Below, piece after piece: positions 50,404-59,348 of a stretch of 62,106 nt of DNA. The stretch lies in the NCBI GenBank assembly GCA_037444005.1, contig JBBING010000007.1:1-62106 (forward strand), in the 5' to 3' direction. A program made the position numbers and the translations under genes. This DNA is from DATLZC01 sp037444005 (lineage in GTDB: Bacteria; Chloroflexota; Dehalococcoidia; DSTF01; JACRBR01). Positions within the stretch are counted from its first letter, which is position 1. Each line of letters begins with the position of its first letter. The notes under the pieces were generated by a model. The model saw only the letters and a list, made by a program, of their open reading frames with translations, was not told the DNA's origin and did not search any database.

Positions 50404-50449
50404 CCGACGCGAAGCCACCGGCGCGCAGCGCCGACACGCGAGGCGGAAC

Positions 50450-51232
50450 ATGGCAGAGACGCTTCTCGAAGCACGCCGAGGCCGGGTCGCTGTGTTTACG
50501 TTCAACCGGCCCGAGAAGCGCAACGCGCTCGACCCCGAGCTGCTGTTCGCTCTGGGCGACCGTCTCGCGGCGCTGGCGGCAGAAGGGGACATCCGCTGTG
50601 TGGTTCTGCGCGGCGCCGGAGACGAGGCGTTTTCCGCAGGCTACGACATCGGCCGCATCCCGGGCGGTCGCGACCGGCCCCCGCGACAGGGGAATCCTCT
50701 CGACTACGGGCTGCAGGCGGTCCACGACTTCCCGTATGCGGTCATCGCCATGATCCGCGGGTTCGCGCTCGGGGCGGGCTGCCATCTCGCCGCCGCCTGC
50801 GACCTGCGTCTCGCCTCGGCCACGGCGCGGTTCGGCATGCCGCCGGTGAAGCTGGGCGTCGTGTACCCGGTCGAGGGCTACCGGCTGTTCGTCCGGCTCG
50901 TAGGGCTGGCCGCCGCGAAGGAGCTGTTCCTCACCGGCCGGCAGATCGACGCGTCCCGAGCTCTCGAAATCGGGCTCGTCCATCGCGTGCTCCCCGACGA
51001 CGAGCTCGAACCGTACACCATGGCCCTCGCGGAAGAGATCGCGGAGGAGAACGCCCCGCTCGCAGTGCGGGCGAGCAAGCGCATCCTCGACCGCCTGAGT
51101 GAGGGGCCCCTCAGTGAGGAGGACGAACGCGAGTTCCGTCGGCTCATGGCTGAGGCGTTCGCCAGCCATGACCTTCGCGAGGCGCGAGCGGCGTTCGCGG
51201 AAAAACGCCGGCCTCGCTTCTCAGGGACATGA
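50450..51232 (+). CDS. Enoyl-CoA hydratase/isomerase-family protein lacking the usual Glu pair
   Basis: A 260-residue crotonase. FNRPEKRNALDPELLFAL, SAGYDI and GFALGAGCHLAAACDLRLAS are family motifs. The two hydratase glutamates are replaced: His in GAGCHLAAACD (normally Glu) and Pro in FGMPPVKLG (normally PE). It therefore probably does isomerisation, hydrolysis or another oxyanion-hole reaction. ATG 50450 follows AGGCGG. First enzyme gene after the TetR gene. Confidence 0.85.
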   Translation: MAETLLEARRGRVAVFTFNRPEKRNALDPELLFALGDRLAALAAEGDIRCVVLRGAGDEAFSAGYDIGRIPGGRDRPPRQGNPLDYGLQAVHDFPYAVIAMIRGFALGAGCHLAAACDLRLASATARFGMPPVKLGVVYPVEGYRLFVRLVGLAAAKELFLTGRQIDASRALEIGLVHRVLPDDELEPYTMALAEEIAEENAPLAVRASKRILDRLSEGPLSEEDEREFRRLMAEAFASHDLREARAAFAEKRRPRFSGT

Positions 51233-51270
51233 CATCCGCCCCGCGGGGGCGGCAGCAGGTGGAACACGGT

Positions 51271-51714
51271 ATGGCTGAACAAGAAAAGCAGCGTGAACGG
51301 ACACAACCCATCCGGGTGCTCATCGCCAAGCCAGGACTCGACGGACACGACCGTGGCGCGAAGGTAATCGCGCTGGGGCTGCGGGAGGCGGGATTCGAGG
51401 TCATTTACACCGGCCTGCGGCAGAGCCCCGAGGCGATCGTCAGGGCGGCGATCGACGAGGACGTCGACGTGGTCGGGCTGAGCTGTCTCTCGGGGGCGCA
51501 CCGCCACCTCTTTCCTCGCGTCGTGGAACTTCTCCGCGCCGAAGGAGCCGACGACGTCCTGGTCATCGGCGGCGGGATGATTCCCGACGAAGACATCCCG
51601 TATCTCAAGGAGCGCGGCGTGCACGAGGTGTTCACCGCGGGCACGATGATCGAAGACATCGCGCGCTATCTCCGGGAGCACGTCAGGCGCGACGTGCGGG
51701 CCCGGACAGATTGA
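51271..51714 (+). CDS. B12-binding small subunit of an acyl-CoA mutase
   Basis: A 147-residue cobalamin-binding domain: IRVLIAKPGLDGHDRGAKVIALGLREAGFEVIYTG carries DxHxxG with the cobalt-ligating His26, followed by LSCLSGAHRHLFPRVVELL and VIGGGMIPDEDIPYLKERGV. Partner of the large subunit encoded 11 nt downstream. ATG 51271 has AGGTGG 8 nt upstream; an ATG at 51229 overlapping the previous stop would add 14 residues. Confidence 0.92.
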   Translation: MAEQEKQRERTQPIRVLIAKPGLDGHDRGAKVIALGLREAGFEVIYTGLRQSPEAIVRAAIDEDVDVVGLSCLSGAHRHLFPRVVELLRAEGADDVLVIGGGMIPDEDIPYLKERGVHEVFTAGTMIEDIARYLREHVRRDVRARTD

Positions 51715-51725
51715 GGGAGGCGGCC

Positions 51726-53462
51726 ATGTGTCAGGATGCCGAACTCGAAGCCATCGCGGCCAGAAAGCGGGAGTGGGAAGAGACGACGCTCCGTCGCAAT
51801 CTCGAACGCCTGCGGCTCGAACGCAACCCGCTGAAGCTCTACACGCCCCTGGACATCCAGGGGCACAACTACCTCGAGAAGCTCGGCTTCCCGGGGGAGT
51901 ATCCGTTCACTCGGGGCACGTACGCCGTCCCGCTGATGGCGACGCCCTACGCGGAGGCGCGGGCGGGCGAGGGGGGCGCCGTCGCTCCGCGCGCGGGGCT
52001 CTACGCAGGCTATGGCACCGCGGAGGACACCCGCGACCTGTGGCGTGCGGAACGGCGCCGCGGCGCCAACCTCGCGTTCGATCTGCCCACGCAGTGCGGA
52101 CTGGACTCCGATCATCCGATGGCCGAGGGAGAAGTGGGGCGCGTGGGCGTCGCCATCGACACGCTCGATGACTTCGAGACCATCTACGAGGCGTTCGAGG
52201 GCGTCGTGACCCTCGATCAGATGGCGTCGAACTTCACCATCAACGCCCCCTGCAACATCATTCTCGCCATGTACTTCGCCATGGCGGAGCGGAAGGGGGT
52301 GCCCCTCAGCGCGCTTCGCGGCACGCCGCAGAACGACATCCTGAAGGAGTTCGCGGCGCGGGGGACGTACATCTTCCCGCCCGACCCGTCGATGCGGATG
52401 GTGCGGGACACCATCACCTTCTGCCATCGTTACGCCCCGGAGCTGAACGTCATCAGCATCTGCGGCTATCACATGCGCGAGGCGGGCGCGAGCGAGACGC
52501 TGACTGCGGGCCTCACGTTCTCTCACGCCATCTCGTACGTCCAGCTCGGGATCGACGCCGGCCTGGACCCGGACGAGTTCATCGACCGCTTCACGTTCCT
52601 GGACTTCGGCGGGGGCATGGATTTCTGGCGGGAGATCGCGCGGGCGCGAGCGAACCGCCGGATCTGGGCCCGCATCATGAAGGAGCGCTTCGGCGCCAAG
52701 AACCCCCGCTCCTGGATCATGCGCGGCGGCGACTCCATCTTCGTCGGACCGAGCTGCTACACGAAGCAGCGCCCGCTCAACAACCTCATCCGCGGCGTCA
52801 TCGGCGGGGTGATGGGGTACCTGGGTGCGGGATACGGCACGGGTGGGATGCCCTGGGACGAGGTCCTCGGGCTGGGGCACAGCTACGAGGCCCGGCAGCT
52901 CTCCGCCGACGCGACCCGCATCCTGCGCTACGAGGCGCGGCTGGGCGAAGTCGCCGATCCCCTCGCCGGCTCGTACTTCGTCGAGTCCCTCACCGACGAG
53001 GTCGAAGCGGAGATCTGGGAGGTGATCCACCGCATCGACGCCCAGGGCGGAGGGGTCGAGGCGATCAAGAGCGGGTACACCCAGCGCGAGATCGCACGGT
53101 CCGCGTACGAGTTCCAGCGCAGCATCGAAACCGGAGAGCGTGTCGTCGTGGGGGTGAACCGCTTCACCGGCGAGAACGAGCTGGAAGTGATCCCGCCGCG
53201 GCTCGTCGACCACCCGTACGACCCCGCGCGTCTCGAATCGGCCTACGAGCGACAGTTGCAGCGGCTCGCGCGCGTCAAGCGGGAGCGGAGCCAGTCGCAG
53301 GTCGACGCCGCGCTGAAGGCCATCGACCGGGCCGCTCGCAAGGAAGACGAAAATCTCATCCCGTACTTCATCGACGCCGTCAAGGCCTACGCCACGGTGG
53401 GCGAAATCTGCGATGTCCTCCGAGGCGTCTTCGGGGAGTACCGGGAGCCAGCGTTGACATGA
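51726..53462 (+). CDS. Divergent acyl-CoA mutase large subunit (methylmalonyl-CoA mutase family)
   Basis: A 578-residue TIM-barrel mutase subunit. Family features kept: FTRGTY, YAGYGTAEDTRDLW, AFDLPTQCGLDSDHP, GTPQNDILKEF, GTYIFPPDPSMRM, ICGYHMREAG with catalytic His249, and RPLNNLIRG. The substrate loop that in methylmalonyl-CoA mutase reads YPTMYxxRPWTxRQYAG is replaced and lengthened (residues 66-92), and the HTQTSG-type segment reads RGGDSIFVGPSCY. The substrate is thus probably not methylmalonyl-CoA. ATG 51726 has GGGAGG 5 nt upstream. Confidence 0.9.
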   Translation: MCQDAELEAIAARKREWEETTLRRNLERLRLERNPLKLYTPLDIQGHNYLEKLGFPGEYPFTRGTYAVPLMATPYAEARAGEGGAVAPRAGLYAGYGTAEDTRDLWRAERRRGANLAFDLPTQCGLDSDHPMAEGEVGRVGVAIDTLDDFETIYEAFEGVVTLDQMASNFTINAPCNIILAMYFAMAERKGVPLSALRGTPQNDILKEFAARGTYIFPPDPSMRMVRDTITFCHRYAPELNVISICGYHMREAGASETLTAGLTFSHAISYVQLGIDAGLDPDEFIDRFTFLDFGGGMDFWREIARARANRRIWARIMKERFGAKNPRSWIMRGGDSIFVGPSCYTKQRPLNNLIRGVIGGVMGYLGAGYGTGGMPWDEVLGLGHSYEARQLSADATRILRYEARLGEVADPLAGSYFVESLTDEVEAEIWEVIHRIDAQGGGVEAIKSGYTQREIARSAYEFQRSIETGERVVVGVNRFTGENELEVIPPRLVDHPYDPARLESAYERQLQRLARVKRERSQSQVDAALKAIDRAARKEDENLIPYFIDAVKAYATVGEICDVLRGVFGEYREPALT

Positions 53463-53476
53463 AAGGAGCGCGCGTG

Positions 53477-54832
53477 ATGGGCGCAACGGCCGCCCTCGCG
53501 GCCTTCGTCGCGGGGCTCCGTCCCCGGGATGTTCCCGAGCCCGTGCGCGAGCAGGTCCGGCGGGCCTTTCTCGACACGCTGGCCGTGGCGCTGGCCGGCG
53601 CCAGCGAGCCGTGCGCGCGCATTACGGCCGACTACGCACGGAAGCTCGCGGCGGTACCCGAAGCGACGCTGTTCGGCCTCGGCGTTCGCACGGCGGCGGC
53701 CGAAGCGGCGTTGGTCAACGGAACGGCGGCGCACGCCCTCGACTACGACGACGTGAGCGAAGCCATGATGGGGCACCCGAGCGCGCCGCTGGTCCCGGCT
53801 ATCGTCGCCTCCGCCGAGCGCGCCGGCGCGTCCGGGGAGGAGGCGACCCTCGCGTACGTCGCGGGCTTCGAGGTGCAGGCGCGCCTGGGACGGATGCTCG
53901 GTCCGTCTCACTACGCCCGCGGCTGGCACCCGACGTCGACCCTCGGAACGCTCGGCGCCGCGGCCGCCGCCTCCCGGATTTTCGGCCTCGACGAACACCG
54001 GACGTCGATGGCCCTCGGGATGGCGTGCTCGCTGGCGGCGGGCTGTCGCCAGCAGTTCGGGAGCATGACGAAGCCGCTGCACGCGGGCGTCGCCGCCCGC
54101 AACGGGGTAACGGCGGCGCTGCTCGCCGCCGACGGGCTCACGGCCGATCCGACGGCGATCGAGGCGCCACTCGGGTTCGGGCGCCTGTACGGCGGCGACG
54201 GCCTCGATGTGGACCGTGGGCTCCACGGGCTGGGCGAGACGTGGCTCATCCTGGAGCCGGGCATCGGCGTCAAGAAGTACCCCTGCTGCTATGCGACCCA
54301 CTGCGCGCTCGACGCCGCCCTCGAACTGCGGGGCCTCCACGGCGAGCGTGTCGCCGCCGCGCGCGCCGTCGAGGTGGTGGCTCCGCAAGGAGCGCTCGCC
54401 CCGTTGATTCACGATCGGCCCGCCACCGGCCTGGAAGGCAAGTTCAGCATGCCATACTGCGTCGCCGCAGCCCTGACGGACGGCGACGTCAGGCTTGCCA
54501 CCTTCTCGGACGAGGCCGTCATGAGACCCGAGGTCCGCCGGCTCATGGAGCGCGTCCGGGTGCGCGAGGAGCCCCGGCGCGAAGGGGTGCGGACGCCGTT
54601 CTACGCCGAGCTGCGCCTGGACCTCGGGGACATGCAGGTCCGGGCGTTCGTCGATACGCCGCGCGGCGACCCCAGGAAGCCGCTCACCTGGGGGGAGCTC
54701 GTGGACAAGTTTCGCGATTGCGCCGCCGGCCTGCCGCCCGCCCGCACCGAGCGAGCGCTGTCCCAGATCGAGAAGCTCGACCGGCTCGAACGGGTCGCCG
54801 ACCTGGCGGCCACGCTCGGGCCGGGACCCTGA
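53477..54832 (+). CDS. MmgE/PrpD-family protein
   Basis: A 451-residue member of the 2-methylcitrate dehydratase/cis-aconitate decarboxylase family. FLDTLAVALAGASEPCARI, GTAAHALDYDDVSEAMMGHPSAPLVPAI, YVAGFEVQARLG, HYARGWHPTSTLGTLGAAAAASRIFGL and KKYPCCYATHCALDAAL are hallmarks. Acts as a dehydratase, decarboxylase or isomerase on a carboxylic acid. ATG 53477 has AAAGGAG 8 nt upstream; an ATG at 53459 overlaps the mutase stop. Confidence 0.9.
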   Translation: MGATAALAAFVAGLRPRDVPEPVREQVRRAFLDTLAVALAGASEPCARITADYARKLAAVPEATLFGLGVRTAAAEAALVNGTAAHALDYDDVSEAMMGHPSAPLVPAIVASAERAGASGEEATLAYVAGFEVQARLGRMLGPSHYARGWHPTSTLGTLGAAAAASRIFGLDEHRTSMALGMACSLAAGCRQQFGSMTKPLHAGVAARNGVTAALLAADGLTADPTAIEAPLGFGRLYGGDGLDVDRGLHGLGETWLILEPGIGVKKYPCCYATHCALDAALELRGLHGERVAAARAVEVVAPQGALAPLIHDRPATGLEGKFSMPYCVAAALTDGDVRLATFSDEAVMRPEVRRLMERVRVREEPRREGVRTPFYAELRLDLGDMQVRAFVDTPRGDPRKPLTWGELVDKFRDCAAGLPPARTERALSQIEKLDRLERVADLAATLGPGP

Positions 54833-54844
54833 TGGAGGAACGGC

Positions 54845-55606
54845 ATGGGTCTGCTGGATGGAAAAGTGGCACTGGTCACCGCGGGGGCCGGCGCCGGCAT
54901 CGGACAGGCGACGGCGCGGCGGTTTCTCGAGGAGGGCGCGACGGTGGTGCTGACGGACGCGCACCCTCGGCGCGTGCAGGAGGTGGCGCGAGCGCTGTCC
55001 GCCGAGTTCGGACGGGAGGTGGTCGGCCGGCAGCTCGACGTGACGAACGAAGAACAGACGCGCGAGGTCGTGGAGGAGACGCTCGCCACGCACGGGCGGA
55101 TCGACGTGCTGTTCAACAACGCGGGCATCAACAAACTCGAGCCCATCTGGGAGATGTCGACCGCGACCTGGCGGCTGGTTCTCGACGTGTGCCTGACGGG
55201 CACGTTCTACATGATTCGCGCCGTCCTCCCGTCGATGATTGCCCGGACCTCGGGCTCGATCGTGAACATGGCGTCGGTGGCCGGATGGGTCGGCTCTTCC
55301 GGCGGGGAGTGCCATTACGCGGCGGCGAAAGCCGGCGTCATGGGCCTGACCCGCGCGGTGGCGTCGGAAGTGGCCAAACACGGTATCCGCGTCAACGCCA
55401 TCGCGCCCTCGCTGATCTACAACGAGTTCCTGGAACGCATCTACCCGAAGGAGTTCTTCGAGCGAGCGCGCGCCCGCGCACCGCTCGGCCGCGTGGGCGA
55501 GCCCATCGACGTGGCCAACGTCGCGCTCTTTCTGGCGAGCGACCAGTCGGCCTACATCACCGGCGAGGTCCTGTGCGTCGCCGGCGGCACGGTGTTTCAT
55601 GCGTAG
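54845..55606 (+). CDS. Short-chain dehydrogenase/reductase 2
   Basis: A 253-residue SDR with TAGAGAGIG (NAD site), NNAGIN, and Ser/Tyr/Lys in MASVAGWVGSSGGECHYAAAKAG. The end has SAYITGEVLCVAGG, typical of 3-oxoacyl-(CoA/ACP) reductase-like enzymes. ATG 54845 follows GGAGGAAC. Within the operon it probably oxidises a hydroxyacyl-CoA. Confidence 0.92.
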   Translation: MGLLDGKVALVTAGAGAGIGQATARRFLEEGATVVLTDAHPRRVQEVARALSAEFGREVVGRQLDVTNEEQTREVVEETLATHGRIDVLFNNAGINKLEPIWEMSTATWRLVLDVCLTGTFYMIRAVLPSMIARTSGSIVNMASVAGWVGSSGGECHYAAAKAGVMGLTRAVASEVAKHGIRVNAIAPSLIYNEFLERIYPKEFFERARARAPLGRVGEPIDVANVALFLASDQSAYITGEVLCVAGGTVFHA

Positions 55607-55618
55607 GGGAGGGCCGGA

Positions 55619-56047
55619 ATGGACGTCGTTCTGATCTGCCGGGACGCGCTCGAGAACGCCGTCATCGCCAACGTCGCGGTGGCGCTGGACGTGCGCCGTC
55701 GTGGGGGCGCCGCGGCCATTCTGTTTACGGGCGAGGCTCTCGCCGCGCTCGCCGGCCAATCGTTTGGATGGTCGCCGCTCTTTCGCTCCCGAGAGGCCCG
55801 GATCGCCATCTCGCGTGGCGCGACGCGGCTGGGCGTTCCTATCGCCGCGGAGCGCGACGACCGCTGGACAGACCTTCCGCGCATGCTCGACGCCGCCCGC
55901 CGAGCGGGTGTCGAGCTCATCGCCTGCCCCATCTGGTCCGAGATCCTGGGCGTCGGCGACGCCCTGCCAGAGGGCGTCACACGCGTTCCCGATCTCGCGG
56001 CGCTCGAAGCGATCATGGACGGCCGGCGGGTCATCGGCGCGTTCTGA
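55619..56047 (+). CDS. DsrE-like small protein
   Basis: A 142-residue protein. N-terminal VLICRDALENAVIANVAVALDVRRRGGAAAILFTGEAL and C-terminal GVELIACPIWSEILGVGDALPEGV resemble the DsrE/DsrF/PrxRS fold, including the conserved Cys near its end (IACPIW). Such proteins carry sulfur or act as small partners of oxidoreductases; here the role is unknown. ATG follows GGGAGGG. Confidence 0.6.
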   Translation: MDVVLICRDALENAVIANVAVALDVRRRGGAAAILFTGEALAALAGQSFGWSPLFRSREARIAISRGATRLGVPIAAERDDRWTDLPRMLDAARRAGVELIACPIWSEILGVGDALPEGVTRVPDLAALEAIMDGRRVIGAF

Positions 56048-56065
56048 CACGGAGGGAGGTGCGAC

Positions 56066-56896
56066 ATGACCTGGGGCCCGTGGACTCCGGTGGACGATTT
56101 CCGTGGGGAAGAGGTGCTGTACGAAAAGCGGCGCCGCCAACGCGGAGGTGGCGTGGCGCGCATCCGGTTCAACCGCCCTCACCGGCTCAACGCCCTGACC
56201 GGCGTCGGCTTCCGCGAGCTCATTCGATGCGTCAACGAGGCGAACCGGGACCCGAACATCGGCGTCATCGTCCTGGAAGGCGTCGGCGACCACTTCGGGA
56301 CGGGCGGCGACGTCGAGTGGGAGGCGCGGGGCGGCCTGCGGGAATCCATTCCCAACTTCGACGGCGCCATCAAGAACTCACTGAAGCCGGTGATCGCGGC
56401 GGTGCGCGGCTACTGCATCGGCGGGCACAACCACCTCGCCTATCACTGCGACTTCACCATCGCGGCCGACACCGCGATCTTCGGACAGAACGGCCCACGG
56501 GTCGGGAGCCCCGCCCACGGGCAGATGGTCGCCGATCTCGCGCTCGTGATCGGCCTGAAACGCGCGAAGGAGATGTGGATGCTCTGCCGCCAGTACACAG
56601 CGGAGCAGGCGTTTCACATGGGCCTCGTCAACGCCGTCGTGCCCGAGAGCCGGCTCGATGAGGAGGTGGAGCGCTGGTGCGACGAACTGCTCGACCTCTC
56701 TCCGACGTGCTTGAGCATCGTCAAGCAGAGCTTCGAGGCGGTCGGCGGGTATCTCGCGCAGGAGACCGGGCGCATCCTCGCGATGATCGCCCCCGACTTC
56801 CATAACCGACCCGAGGTCGCTGAGGCCCAGCGCGCGTTCTTCGAGAAGCGAAAGCCGAACTTCTGGCCCACCGATGATGGCCGAGAACCATCGTGA
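56066..56896 (+). CDS. MenB/BadI-like crotonase
   Basis: A 276-residue crotonase closest in pattern to dihydroxynaphthoyl-CoA synthase (MenB) and 2-ketocyclohexanecarboxyl-CoA hydrolase (BadI): RIRFNRPHRLNALTG, GYCIGGHNHLAYHCDFTIAADTAIFGQNGPRVGS, MWMLCRQYTAEQAFHMGLVNAVVP and FFEKRKPNF. The VGSFDGG/VGSVDPG active-site stretch reads VGSPAHG here, with the expected Asp replaced by Ala. Ring opening or closure of an alicyclic beta-keto acyl-CoA is a reasonable guess, with altered chemistry. Confidence 0.85.
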   Translation: MTWGPWTPVDDFRGEEVLYEKRRRQRGGGVARIRFNRPHRLNALTGVGFRELIRCVNEANRDPNIGVIVLEGVGDHFGTGGDVEWEARGGLRESIPNFDGAIKNSLKPVIAAVRGYCIGGHNHLAYHCDFTIAADTAIFGQNGPRVGSPAHGQMVADLALVIGLKRAKEMWMLCRQYTAEQAFHMGLVNAVVPESRLDEEVERWCDELLDLSPTCLSIVKQSFEAVGGYLAQETGRILAMIAPDFHNRPEVAEAQRAFFEKRKPNFWPTDDGREPS

Positions 56897-58040
56897 GACC
56901 GGGGCGCTGAGCGGCCTCCGGGTTCTCGAGGTCGGTGAGGGGTTCGCCCTTGCCTGCGCCGGCGGCTTCTTCGCCGGCCTCGGCGCCGAGGTCGTGAAGG
57001 TCGAGCCTCCCGGGCGAGGCGACCGCCTGCGTGCGACGGGGCCGTTCCTGCGCGGCGTCCCCGACCGGGAAGCCAGCGCCCTCTTCGCGTACCTCAACGG
57101 CGGCAAGCGCAGCGTCACCCTCGACGTCCGCTCGACGACCGGCCGCGCTCTCCTCGATGCGCTGGGGAGAACCCGCGACATCGTGCTGCACGCTCCCGAC
57201 GATGGGCAGCGAGCTCTCTCCTTCGATGACAGCGGGCCCGTGGTGGTGTCGGTCACGTCCTTCGGGCTCGAAGGGCCCTACGCGGGGCTGCCTGCGACGG
57301 AACTCACGATCCAAGCGATGATGGGCCTGATGTACATCACGGGCGAGCCGACCCGCGAGCCGCTCCAGGTGGGCGTGCCGCTCGCGTCGTACGTCGCCGG
57401 TCAGACGGCGTTCGTGGCAGCGCTGGCCGCCTATCTCGGCGCCCCTGGTGGGCGTGCCGACGTCTCGATGTTCGAGTCAGCGGTGGCCGTGCTCGAGCAC
57501 GCGCCCATGACGTGGGCGTACCGGCACCGCGTCTGGAAGCGCCGGGGCAACTGGTCCGGCATCGCGGGCTGGGGCGTCTATCCTTGCGCCGACGGATACG
57601 CCGCCATTATCTCGGGGATCGGCGCCGCCTACCACCGATTCCGGGAGCTGGTCGGCCTGACCGACCCCGAGTTCGCCGGCGCGAGCGCCCGCACAAGGCG
57701 TGCGGCCGAGATGGATGCGGCGATTCTTCGATGGCTGGAAGGACGGCCGCGGCGGCAGGCATGCGAGGAAGGCCAGCGCCGCCGGCTCCCCTTCGGCTAC
57801 GTCGCGAGCGCCGACGATATCCTCGCGTCGCCACAGCTGCAGGCGCGGCGGTTCTTCGTCGAGCTCGACCGGCCGGGCGAACGGCCGGTGCGGTTCCCCG
57901 GCGCGCCGTACCTCATGAGCGAATCCTCCTGGCGGTGGACGCGCCCGCCCCGGCTCGGCGAGCACAACGCCGACGTCTTCGGGGAGCTCGGCCTCCAAAC
58001 GCGCGCGCTGGTGACGCTCCACCAGCGGGGGGTGATCTGA
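56874..58040 (+). CDS. Class III CoA-transferase 2, catalytic Asp replaced by Ser
   Basis: A 388-residue CaiB-fold protein overlapping the previous gene by 23 nt (ATG 56874 or 56877). LRVLEVGEGFALACAGGFFAGLGAEVVKVEPPGRGD, GKRSVTLDVRS and ADVSMFESAVAVLEHAP match the family. The catalytic Asp position in the LxDYxxG segment is Ser172 here (PLASYVAG). It may be the inactive partner of the next gene product in a heteromer, an arrangement known for two-gene class III enzymes such as BbsEF. Confidence 0.87.
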   Translation: MMAENHRETGALSGLRVLEVGEGFALACAGGFFAGLGAEVVKVEPPGRGDRLRATGPFLRGVPDREASALFAYLNGGKRSVTLDVRSTTGRALLDALGRTRDIVLHAPDDGQRALSFDDSGPVVVSVTSFGLEGPYAGLPATELTIQAMMGLMYITGEPTREPLQVGVPLASYVAGQTAFVAALAAYLGAPGGRADVSMFESAVAVLEHAPMTWAYRHRVWKRRGNWSGIAGWGVYPCADGYAAIISGIGAAYHRFRELVGLTDPEFAGASARTRRAAEMDAAILRWLEGRPRRQACEEGQRRRLPFGYVASADDILASPQLQARRFFVELDRPGERPVRFPGAPYLMSESSWRWTRPPRLGEHNADVFGELGLQTRALVTLHQRGVI

Positions 58041-58041
58041 T

Positions 58042-59319
58042 ATGGCGGCGCTCCCGCTCGCAGGCGTCCGGGTGCTCGACTTCAGCAATATCTGGTCGGG
58101 GCCCCACTGCACCCGCCTCCTGGGCGATCTCGGCGCCGAAGTCATCAAGATCGAATCCCCGCGCCGGCCGGACCTGATTCGCGGGCCTGTCCGCCCTTCG
58201 TCCCCACACGAAGGGACGTATCCCGACGACGATCCCGGCCCGAGGCCGTACAACCGCCATGGCTACTTCAACGAGCGGAATCGAAACAAACTGGGCCTCG
58301 CGATCGATGCGGCGGACCCGCGAGGACGCGAGATCATCCTCGAGCTCGCCGCCGTGAGCGACGTCGTGCTGGACAACTACGCCGCGGGCGTCATGGAGCG
58401 GCTGGGCCTCGGGTACGGCCGCTTACGCGAGGCGAGGCCGGACATCATCGTGGTGTCCATGTCGGGCTTCGGGGCCACCGGTCCGGAACGCAACTATGTG
58501 GGTTACGGCGCCACCTTCGACTACCTGGCGGGGTACGCGACGACGACAGGCTACGAAGGTGGCGTGCCGCAGAACCTGGGCATCAACGCGGGCGACCCCG
58601 TTGCCGCGCTCCATGCGGCCGGGGCGATCCTCGCGGCCCTCGTCTATCGCCGGGCCACCGGCCGTGGTCAGTTCATCGACCTGTCGCAGCGCGAGTCGGC
58701 CACGCGTCTGTCCTTCGACCTGCTCCTGACGTACCAGCTCACCGGACGAGAGACCGCGCCCCGCGGGAACGGCCATCCGACCATGGCGCCCCACGGGTGC
58801 TACCCATGCGCGGGGGAAGACCGATGGGTCGCCATCGCGGTGGAAGACGACCGCCAGTGGGCCGCGTTCGCCAGCGCCATCGGCCAGCCGGCCCTCGCCG
58901 CCGATCCCCGGTTCCGCGACGTCGTCTCGAGGGTCCGCCACGCCGCGGCGCTGGACGATGTGGTCGCCCGATGGACGACGACGCGAGAACAAGAGGACGT
59001 GGTCGCGCGTTTGAGGGTGGCGGGAGTGCCCTGCGGCCCGGTGACGACCGCCGAGGACCTGTACGCTGACCCGCATCTGCGAGCTCGGGGATTCATCTGT
59101 CCTATCGCGCACCCCGAGGCCGGGGCGCACGAGTACTTCGGCTTGCCCTGGCTCCCGGCCGGCGCGGACATGCCTCGACGCCCCGCGCCGTGCTTCGGAG
59201 AGCACAACCGCGAGGTGCTGGGACGTATCCTCGGCTACGACGAGGAGCGGATCGGCGCTCTGGAAGCGGCCGGCGTCATCGCCAGCGAGCCGGCGCCGTC
59301 GTGGGACGGCACTTGGTAG
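58042..59319 (+). CDS. Class III CoA-transferase 3, catalytic Asp present
   Basis: A 425-residue CaiB-fold protein, 1 nt after the previous stop. VRVLDFSNIWSGPHCTRLLGDLGAEVIKIESP, NRNKLGLAIDAADPRGREI, DIIVVSMSGFGATGPE and ATGRGQFIDLSQRES are family motifs. Asp185 in NAGDPVAALHAA is the expected nucleophile. Probably forms the active subunit of a pair with the Asp-less neighbour. Confidence 0.9.
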   Translation: MAALPLAGVRVLDFSNIWSGPHCTRLLGDLGAEVIKIESPRRPDLIRGPVRPSSPHEGTYPDDDPGPRPYNRHGYFNERNRNKLGLAIDAADPRGREIILELAAVSDVVLDNYAAGVMERLGLGYGRLREARPDIIVVSMSGFGATGPERNYVGYGATFDYLAGYATTTGYEGGVPQNLGINAGDPVAALHAAGAILAALVYRRATGRGQFIDLSQRESATRLSFDLLLTYQLTGRETAPRGNGHPTMAPHGCYPCAGEDRWVAIAVEDDRQWAAFASAIGQPALAADPRFRDVVSRVRHAAALDDVVARWTTTREQEDVVARLRVAGVPCGPVTTAEDLYADPHLRARGFICPIAHPEAGAHEYFGLPWLPAGADMPRRPAPCFGEHNREVLGRILGYDEERIGALEAAGVIASEPAPSWDGTW

Positions 59320-59348
59320 GCGCGCTGCGCCAGCACGAGGAGGGTACG

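Noticed and set aside
51726..53462. Loss of the catalytic histidine in the mutase
   Set aside because: First suspected from the FLDFGGGMDFW segment, but the catalytic His is in GYHMREAG and is present (His249).
53387..56661. Very long open frames on both strands over the MmgE/PrpD, SDR and crotonase genes
   Set aside because: Arg/Pro/Ala-rich translations in the wrong frames. The annotated genes in this span have family motifs and ribosome-binding sites.
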